A DNA stretch of 64,000 nucleotides, taken from assembly GCA_038323375.1 (NCBI GenBank), contig JBBQGV010000015.1, positions 13,502 through 77,501 of the forward strand. The letters are read 5' to 3'. This document shows positions 62,769 to 64,000 of this stretch, in pieces. Below the pieces are notes generated by a model. It was not told where the DNA came from and made no database searches. It saw only the letters and a list, made by a program, of their open reading frames with translations. The stretch comes from JABWAJ01 sp038323375 (GTDB lineage Bacteria > Bacteroidota > Bacteroidia > Chitinophagales > Saprospiraceae). The position numbers and the translations under genes are program-made. The first letter of the stretch is position 1. Each line of letters opens with the position of its first letter.

Positions 62769-63265
62769 CGGTTCCATCGGAACCCAATGCCGGTAACCAC
62801 AAAAAACGACGAGCGAACAGCGGTTCCATCGGAACCCAATGCCGGAAAACCCGAAATGATAGATATGCCGAACAGAGTTCGGTGGTACGGGGACGGGCGA
62901 ACAGCGGTTCCATCGGAACCCAATGCCGGAAAACCCGAAATGATAGATACCGAACAGAGTTCGGTGGTACGGGGACGGGCGAACAGCGGTTCCATCGGAA
63001 CCCAATGCCAGTAATCCCGAAATGCTAGATACGCCGAACAGAGTTCGGTGGTACGGGGACGAGCGAACAGCGGTTCCATCGGAACCCAATGCCGGAAAAC
63101 CCGAAATGATAGATACGCCGAACAGAGTTCGGTGGTACGGGGACGGGCGAACAGCGGTTCCATCCGAACCCAATGCCGGTAATCCCGAAATGATAGATAT
63201 GCCGAATAGGGTTCGGTGGTACGGGGACGGGCGAACAGCGGTTCCATCGGAACCCAATGCCGGTA
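62769..63265. repeat. 84-bp tandem repeat array
   Basis: Seven copies of CGGTTCCATCGGAACCCAAT start at 62769, 62821, 62905, 62987, 63071, 63155 and 63239, mostly 84 bp apart. Each unit has two palindromes, GGTTCCATCGGAACC and CCGAACAGAGTTCGG. Lies between an OMP gene and the rRNA terminator. The unit length is a multiple of three, giving a spurious long ORF. Confidence 0.9.
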
Positions 63266-63270
63266 GCCAC

Positions 63271-63302
63271 AAAAAAAAAGCCCCACCGGTGAGGGTGAGG
63301 CT
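63271..63302 (-). terminator. Rho-independent terminator of the rRNA operon
   Basis: Minus strand: AGCCTCACC...GGTGGGGCT stem followed by a T9 run, 58 bases after the 5S 3' end. Confidence 0.85.
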
Positions 63303-63360
63303 ATTGAGGTATGATTTTCCATTTTCGCATTCCTTGCGGGAATGACAAAAGAAAAAAAAA

Positions 63361-63472
<112 letters not shown>

Positions 63473-63600
63473 TAGAGATCTGGTTTAGACCTTTATCTGG
63501 AGAATATCTGCTTTTACAGACATTTGCCTTTGTTAATCATGGCAAGTAGGCGAGGAAAGCCGAATACAATTTCGTGTGTTGTTCGTTTAGATTTAAAAAA

Positions 63601-64000
<400 letters not shown>

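Noticed and set aside
62769..63265. Possible CRISPR array
   Set aside because: Units are contiguous 84-bp tandem repeats with conserved content throughout; there are no unique spacers and no cas genes.
61955..63322. 455-codon ORF as a full-length gene
   Set aside because: Only the part from ATG 62671 has a signal peptide and barrel; the upstream half is translated 84-bp repeat.

Overview
The window looks like a chromosomal segment of a gliding or filamentous Bacteroidota, most likely of the Saprospiria (Lewinella/Haliscomenobacter-like). The evidence is secreted proteins with type IX secretion (T9SS) C-terminal sorting domains, the T9SS regulator PorX, the gliding lipoprotein GldH, TonB receptors with carboxypeptidase-regulatory N-termini, weak Shine-Dalgarno sequences, and many palindromic intergenic repeats. 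The taxonomic placement is inference; only the 3' part of a 23S rRNA and a 5S rRNA are present to test it.

Layout. 1-16.2 kb: the end of an RND efflux pump, T9SS-secreted proteins (one split by a frameshift, one by a stop codon), a di-haem peroxidase lipoprotein, porX, a TlpA-like thioredoxin, grpE-dnaJ and gldH. 16.3-23.4 kb: an IS1031-like MITE, an SLC13-type permease, and an SNF2 helicase translationally coupled to an unknown 614-residue partner. 23.4-34.4 kb: an accessory block bounded by two direct copies of the nagB promoter and 5' gene. The left copy is a wreck fused to a second copy of the permease 3' end. The block holds a frameshifted TonB receptor, a doubly broken LytS-type kinase with an intact LytTR regulator, an LRR-Roc GTPase-CHAT protease gene with a small partner, and a formylglycine-enzyme-fold gene whose 3' end looks like a DGR variable region. 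34.4-38.4 kb: intact nagB-PIG-L fusion, then genes that each lost their middle (VCBS protein, AAA15/RloA-like ATPase, RloB-like protein, Gfo/Idh/MocA oxidoreductase).

40.5-55.8 kb (minus strand) is the most interesting part: an apparent biosynthetic operon that joins ribosomal peptide precursors to a dedicated type II fatty-acid/polyketide system. In transcription order it has a TonB receptor, two paralogous exported proteins, a ketoreductase, KS-alpha, an acyl carrier protein, five copies of a short precursor peptide (one beheaded), a terminator/attenuator hairpin, an M50 membrane metalloprotease, an arginase-fold enzyme with a PqqD-like N-terminus, a LpxL-like acyltransferase with a PqqD-like C-terminus, a phosphopantetheinyl transferase, a dehydratase, a KS-beta (chain-length-factor-like, all catalytic residues lost), a beta-barrel protein and an FMN-dependent alpha-hydroxy-acid oxidase. 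The working model is an acylated (lipo-) RiPP: arginine in the invariant AAVDTARC motif is turned into ornithine and then acylated with a chain, possibly polyenic, made on the ACP. Two identical-length (163 bp) MITEs sit inside the precursor array.

56-64 kb: small peptides (one with a Gly-Gly leader look), a large helical regulator-like protein, ilvC, ilvA, an outer-membrane protein, an 84-bp tandem repeat, and the end of an rRNA operon (23S-5S-terminator, minus strand).
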